A DNA stretch of 9,162 nt, from the NCBI GenBank assembly GCA_902782595.1, contig CACZNW010000081.1, positions 1 through 9,162 on the forward strand. Direction: 5' to 3'. The notes below the pieces were generated by a model. That model saw only the letters and a list, made by a program, of their open reading frames with translations, made no database searches and was not told the origin of the DNA. Within the stretch, counting starts at the first letter, position 1. Each line of letters opens with the position of its first letter. Of the stretch, positions 6,528 through 9,162 are shown in pieces. This DNA is from an uncultured Methanobrevibacter sp. Its GTDB lineage: Archaea; Methanobacteriota; Methanobacteria; Methanobacteriales; Methanobacteriaceae. A program made the translations under genes and the position numbers.

Positions 6528-7013
6528 ATGGATATTATTAAAGGAAAAACCTGGACTTTCGGAGAAAATATTGATACTGATGTTATTATTCCCGGAAGAT
6601 ATTTAAGAACATTCAATCCGCAGGATTTGGCGAACCATGTTCTGGAAGGAGAAAGGCCGGATTTTACAAAAAACGTTAAATCAGGCGATATTATAGTTGC
6701 TGATGAAAACTTTGGATGTGGTTCATCAAGAGAACAGGCACCGGTAGCTATTAAAACAGCAGGGGTAAATGCAATTGTAGCCAAATCATTTGCAAGGATT
6801 TTTTATAGAAATGCGATTAATATTGGATTGCCGGTCATTGTTTCAGATATTGAAGCTAAAGACGGGGACATTATTGAAATAGATTTGTCAAAAGGAACAC
6901 TTGTTAATGAAACAACCGGTGAGTCAAGAACTTTTGAACCTTTCAAAGAGTTTATGCTGTCAATTCTGGAAGACGGTGGTCTGGTTAACCATTATCTTAA
7001 TGATTCTGAATAG
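6528..7013 (+). CDS. hacB: Aconitase-family small subunit, predicted methanogen homoaconitase (LeuD/HacB type)
   Basis: This is the small (swivel-domain) subunit of a two-subunit hydro-lyase. The 161-residue length and the motifs FGENIDTDVIIPGRYL (11-26) and NFGCGSSREQAP (61-72) are diagnostic of the LeuD/HacB group. The specificity loop reads YLRT (25-28). Work on the M. jannaschii enzymes associates YLRT with homoaconitase, which acts in 2-oxosuberate synthesis for coenzyme B, while isopropylmalate isomerase has a hydrophobic YLVY-type loop. I therefore favour homoaconitase small subunit over leucine-pathway leuD, although automatic annotation will probably say 3-isopropylmalate dehydratase small subunit. 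The large subunit is not in this window, so pairing cannot be tested here. The TAG stop is immediately merged with the next gene's ribosome binding site. Confidence 0.85.
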   Translation: MDIIKGKTWTFGENIDTDVIIPGRYLRTFNPQDLANHVLEGERPDFTKNVKSGDIIVADENFGCGSSREQAPVAIKTAGVNAIVAKSFARIFYRNAINIGLPVIVSDIEAKDGDIIEIDLSKGTLVNETTGESRTFEPFKEFMLSILEDGGLVNHYLNDSE

Positions 7014-7017
7014 GAGG
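7013..7017 (+). promoter_or_regulatory. Ribosome binding site overlapping the hacB stop
   Basis: GGAGG begins on the last base of the hacB TAG. It lies 7 nt before ATG 7025 but only 1 nt before ATG 7019, so 7025 is the better start and the product begins MNCPICG. Confidence 0.75.
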
Positions 7018-7024
7018 CATGAAA

Positions 7025-7645
7025 ATGAATTGTCCGATTTGCGGTTCTGATGATATTGAAATTTTAAATGCAAAACAGAAAACAACTAAGAAAAAATTAA
7101 CTGAGGAATATCTGCTCAAATGTGAAGACTGCGGTCATGTTTTTAAGGATGTCATATCTTTAAAAAAACCAAGACCTTACAGGCTGATTATTTCCGAGCA
7201 GGATAAATCCCACAAGACCACAATTGATTTGTCTCCAAGTGATGAGTTAAAAGTGGGGGATAATCTGATAACAGAATTCGGTCAGGTTGAAGTTACAGGC
7301 ATTGAATCTGGAGACAAAAGAGTAAGCAAATCAAAACTTGAGGAAGTCAATACAATTTGGGCATCTTCAGTTGAGATTCCTGCTCGTATAGGATTCTCAG
7401 TTGATTTGCATGGTGAAGTGGACTCATATAAACTTGACCTTGACAGGGATTTTGAAATAGCTCCGGGGGATATTGTTAAAATTGACAATCATATTGTTAA
7501 AGTCCATGTTATTAAAACACAGGAGCGAAAACTGACTTCAGGATTTGCAAAAGCACATGTAATTAAGAGAGTTTACTCAAAACCGGTCAAATTCAATAAT
7601 TATGACTATGATTTAACCAAAAACATATTTAAAAAGACTAAATAG
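7025..7645 (+). CDS. Archaeal zinc-ribbon protein, HVO_0476/COG1326-like, function unknown
   Basis: The product is 206 residues with an N-terminal zinc ribbon built from CPIC (C3, C6) and CEDC (C33, C36), separated by a Lys-rich hairpin. The rest is predicted soluble and beta-rich, with GQVEVTGI (about 86-93), a long VEIPARIGFSVDLHG segment (about 115-130) and a Lys/Arg-rich end. No signal peptide or membrane segment is visible. The layout resembles the archaeal HVO_0476-family zinc-finger proteins, for which I know of no established function; nucleic-acid binding is a guess from the zinc ribbon and basic tail. It sits between hacB and the tRNA methylthiotransferase with essentially no gaps, so it is probably co-transcribed and may be linked to RNA modification. 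The ATG at 7025 was chosen over 7019 from ribosome-binding-site spacing. Confidence 0.8.
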   Translation: MNCPICGSDDIEILNAKQKTTKKKLTEEYLLKCEDCGHVFKDVISLKKPRPYRLIISEQDKSHKTTIDLSPSDELKVGDNLITEFGQVEVTGIESGDKRVSKSKLEEVNTIWASSVEIPARIGFSVDLHGEVDSYKLDLDRDFEIAPGDIVKIDNHIVKVHVIKTQERKLTSGFAKAHVIKRVYSKPVKFNNYDYDLTKNIFKKTK

Positions 7646-7650
7646 GTGGA
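7644..7650 (+). promoter_or_regulatory. Ribosome binding site overlapping the zinc-ribbon gene stop
   Basis: AGGTGGA starts within the preceding TAG and lies 4 nt before ATG 7655. The in-frame GTG at 7646 is inside this site and is unlikely as a start; ATG 7655 gives the family's usual MKVFIESYGC N-terminus. Confidence 0.75.
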
Positions 7651-7654
7651 TTTC

Positions 7655-8935
7655 ATGAAAGTATTCATTGAATCTTATGGATGTACATTTAATCAGGCAG
7701 ACGGACAAATCATTGCAGGCAATCTTGTGGAAAATGATATTGATTTGGTTGACAATATCGATGAAGCCGATGTAATTATAGTCAATACATGTTATGTGAA
7801 ATTGCCTACCGAGGATAAGATGACCTATAGAATTCAAAAACTGCAAAGGGAGTTTCCGGATAAAAAGATTATTGTCGGAGGATGTATGGTTGAAATTGAT
7901 CCGGAAAAATTGGATAAAATCGGTTCTGATATTTCATGGATTGGCCCTCATCAGTTAAATAAATCTGCCAGTGTGGTTAATGCAACCTACTGCGGGGACA
8001 TTATTCGTGAAACAGGTTTTTCCAAGGAATCCAAAGTTAATGTTCCTAAAATTAGTGATGGTAGTTTAATTCACATTCTCCAGATTTGTGAGGGTTGTCT
8101 GGGTTCTTGCACGTTTTGCTGCACTCGTTTTGCTCGTGGACCATTGAACAGTTATCCTATTGAGGATATCGTTGCTGAGGCACGTAAAGCCATTGAGGAC
8201 GGGGCATGTGAAATTCAGTTGACTGCACAGGACACAGCAGCATTTGGCCGGGATAGTGGTGAAAAACTGTCTGATTTAATTAAAGAAGTGGCTAATTTAG
8301 ATGGAGATTTTCGTGTTCGTGTTGGAATGATGCACCCTAGAAACATTTTAAATGATGTTGATGAAATAATTGATGCAATGAAACATCCGAAGGTATATGA
8401 CTTTATTCATTTACCCGTTCAAAGTGGAAGTGACAGGGTATTGTCAGATATGAGAAGGGGCCATACAATTGAACAGTACAAAAATATTGTATCCAGATTC
8501 AGAACTGAAATTCCCGATTTGACTTTGGCTGTAGACATTATTGTCGGTTATCCTACCGAAAGTGAAGATGATTTTAATCAGACAGTAAAGTTGCTTCGTG
8601 AAATCAAACCAAGTTTGATACATTTGTCAAAATACCAGCATAGAATCGGTGCAATTTCTTCCTCATTAACTGAAATTCCTCCAGTAATAATGAAGAAAAG
8701 ATCAAAATTTTTATCTCGAATCAAAGAAGAAATAACTGAAGGGGAAAATAGGGAACTGGTTAATTCTGTTCAAAATGTATTGGTTGTTGAAAAAGGTTCT
8801 AAAGGAGGATACATTGCAAAGACCAATTCATATATTCCGGTGATTGTTGATGATGTTGAATTAGGAACTTTTGTTGATGTTAAAATAACTGAAGCTACCG
8901 CAACTTATCTTAAAAGCGAATTATTGGAAGAATAA
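7655..8935 (+). CDS. tRNA t6A37 methylthiotransferase (archaeal/eukaryotic MtaB, CDKAL1-like radical SAM)
   Basis: The enzyme adds a methylthio group to C2 of N6-threonylcarbamoyladenosine at tRNA position 37. The 426 residues show all three MiaB-family domains. The N-terminal UPF0004 domain has the three auxiliary-cluster cysteines in YGC (C10), NTC (C46) and GGC (C77). The radical SAM core has CLGSCTFC (C148, C152, C155) and QSGSDRVLSDMRRGH (256-270). A C-terminal TRAM RNA-binding domain spans about 366-426. The compact length and archaeal context fit the e-MtaB group rather than bacterial MiaB or RimO, which is a family-level inference. The family symbol mtaB is omitted because in methanogens it also names a methanol methyltransferase gene. 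The start is 9 nt after the zinc-ribbon gene's stop, making it the last gene of this unit, and a T-tract follows the stop. Confidence 0.9.
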   Translation: MKVFIESYGCTFNQADGQIIAGNLVENDIDLVDNIDEADVIIVNTCYVKLPTEDKMTYRIQKLQREFPDKKIIVGGCMVEIDPEKLDKIGSDISWIGPHQLNKSASVVNATYCGDIIRETGFSKESKVNVPKISDGSLIHILQICEGCLGSCTFCCTRFARGPLNSYPIEDIVAEARKAIEDGACEIQLTAQDTAAFGRDSGEKLSDLIKEVANLDGDFRVRVGMMHPRNILNDVDEIIDAMKHPKVYDFIHLPVQSGSDRVLSDMRRGHTIEQYKNIVSRFRTEIPDLTLAVDIIVGYPTESEDDFNQTVKLLREIKPSLIHLSKYQHRIGAISSSLTEIPPVIMKKRSKFLSRIKEEITEGENRELVNSVQNVLVVEKGSKGGYIAKTNSYIPVIVDDVELGTFVDVKITEATATYLKSELLEE

Positions 8936-8941
8936 TTTTTT
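8936..8941 (+). terminator. T-tract directly after the methylthiotransferase stop
   Basis: Six T directly follow the TAA, and the next 50 nt stay T-rich (TTTTC, TTTTG, TTTTT). Archaeal RNA polymerase terminates at such runs without a hairpin. A further run of nine T lies at 9011-9019. Confidence 0.5.
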
Positions 8942-9064
8942 ATTTATATTAGTTTTCTTATTTTGATATTATTGTTAATTTTTATGCTTTAAATTTTGGT
9001 AATATCTATATTTTTTTTTAATATTCAAAAGCATATTGAAATAGTTATTGTACTAAAATATGAG

Positions 9065-9076
9065 GGATAAATATCC
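9065..9076. repeat. Short dyad GGATA-AA-TATCC upstream of the histone promoter
   Basis: Two perfect 5-bp inverted arms (9065-9069 and 9072-9076) are separated by AA, centred about 21 bp before the TATA box. The position would suit an activator or repressor site. It is short enough to arise by chance in AT-rich DNA. Confidence 0.3.
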
Positions 9077-9091
9077 ATTTTTACCGATACC

Positions 9092-9099
9092 TTTATATA
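9092..9099 (+). promoter_or_regulatory. TATA box of the histone gene
   Basis: TTTATATA is a consensus archaeal TATA box. It would direct transcription from about 9118-9121, just before the ribosome binding site, giving a short leader. Upstream, 8942-9064 is AT-rich with no open frame or RNA gene that I can recognise. Confidence 0.75.
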
Positions 9100-9122
9100 C
9101 TATTGTTTACTATCTTTTAATT

Positions 9123-9129
9123 GGAGGTG
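9123..9129 (+). promoter_or_regulatory. Strong ribosome binding site of the histone gene
   Basis: GGAGGTG is a near-perfect complement of the archaeal 16S 3' end and lies 5 nt before ATG 9135. It is the strongest such site in the window, as expected for an abundant protein. Confidence 0.85.
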
Positions 9130-9134
9130 TAATT

Positions 9135-9162
9135 ATGAGTGAATTACCAATCGCACCAGTCG
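9135..9162 (+). CDS. Archaeal histone, N-terminal nine codons only (cut by window end)
   Basis: The visible residues are MSELPIAPV. This matches the start of HMf-type archaeal histones (M-x-E-L-P-I-A-P-hydrophobic), in which the short PIAP segment leads into the first histone-fold helix. These roughly 67-residue proteins dimerise and wrap DNA into hypernucleosomes. The call rests on nine residues plus a strong TATA box and ribosome binding site, which suit a highly expressed chromatin gene. The histone fold itself is beyond the window, so paralogue identity cannot be judged. Confidence 0.82.

Noticed and set aside
6335..6784. 149-residue minus-strand open frame spanning the tes end, the intergenic region and the hacB start.
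   Set aside because: It crosses two well-supported plus-strand genes and has no recognisable domain.
8965..9006. GATATTA (8965-8971) and TAATATC (9000-9006) inverted repeat as a possible small RNA or terminator.
   Set aside because: Only seven A/T-dominated pairs across a 28-nt loop; expected by chance in this composition.

Overview
The window is chromosomal DNA from a methanogenic archaeon, most likely Methanobrevibacter or a close relative in Methanobacteriales. Four things point there: methanofuran biosynthesis genes (mfnD, mfnF), archaeal ether-lipid genes (carS and a tetraether synthase-type radical SAM gene), an archaeal histone start, and AT-rich DNA with archaeal TATA boxes and ribosome binding sites of the GGAGGTGAT type. 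Genus and species are inferred. No tRNA, rRNA, CRISPR array, insertion sequence, prophage gene or pseudogene was seen, and gene order and composition look like core genome.

Layout. (1) 1-687: 3' part of truA (tRNA pseudouridine synthase), with the catalytic Asp segment cut off by the window edge. (2) 807-4217: a tight three-gene plus-strand unit of wecB-type UDP-GlcNAc 2-epimerase, mfnD (overlapping it by 17 nt) and mfnF (2 nt further on). (3) 4233-4799, minus strand: carS, which ends 15 nt from the end of mfnF. (4) 4935-6431: a tes-type radical SAM protein, divergent from carS across a 135-bp AT-rich promoter region. (5) A hairpin/T-tract segment at 6464-6502. (6) 6528-8935: a second compact unit of an aconitase-family small subunit (hacB/leuD type), an archaeal zinc-ribbon protein of unknown role, and a tRNA t6A methylthiotransferase (MiaB/MtaB family). 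(7) A 199-bp AT-rich region with a textbook archaeal promoter, then the first nine codons of a histone at 9135.

How the genes work together. MfnD and MfnF act at two steps of building methanofuran, the first C1 carrier of methanogenesis. CarS makes CDP-archaeol, and the tes product is predicted to join archaeol phytanyl chains into membrane-spanning tetraethers, so the divergent pair is a small membrane-lipid locus. The small subunit at 6528 carries a YLRT loop, which points to homoaconitase (coenzyme B biosynthesis) rather than isopropylmalate isomerase. truA and the methylthiotransferase modify tRNA.

I did not find a clearly novel system. The points most worth a second look are the C-terminal extension on the epimerase and its coupling to mfnD, the divergent carS/tes lipid pair, overlapping alternative hairpins before hacB, stop codons embedded in the next gene's ribosome binding site, and the uncharacterised zinc-ribbon gene between a metabolic and a tRNA-modification gene.
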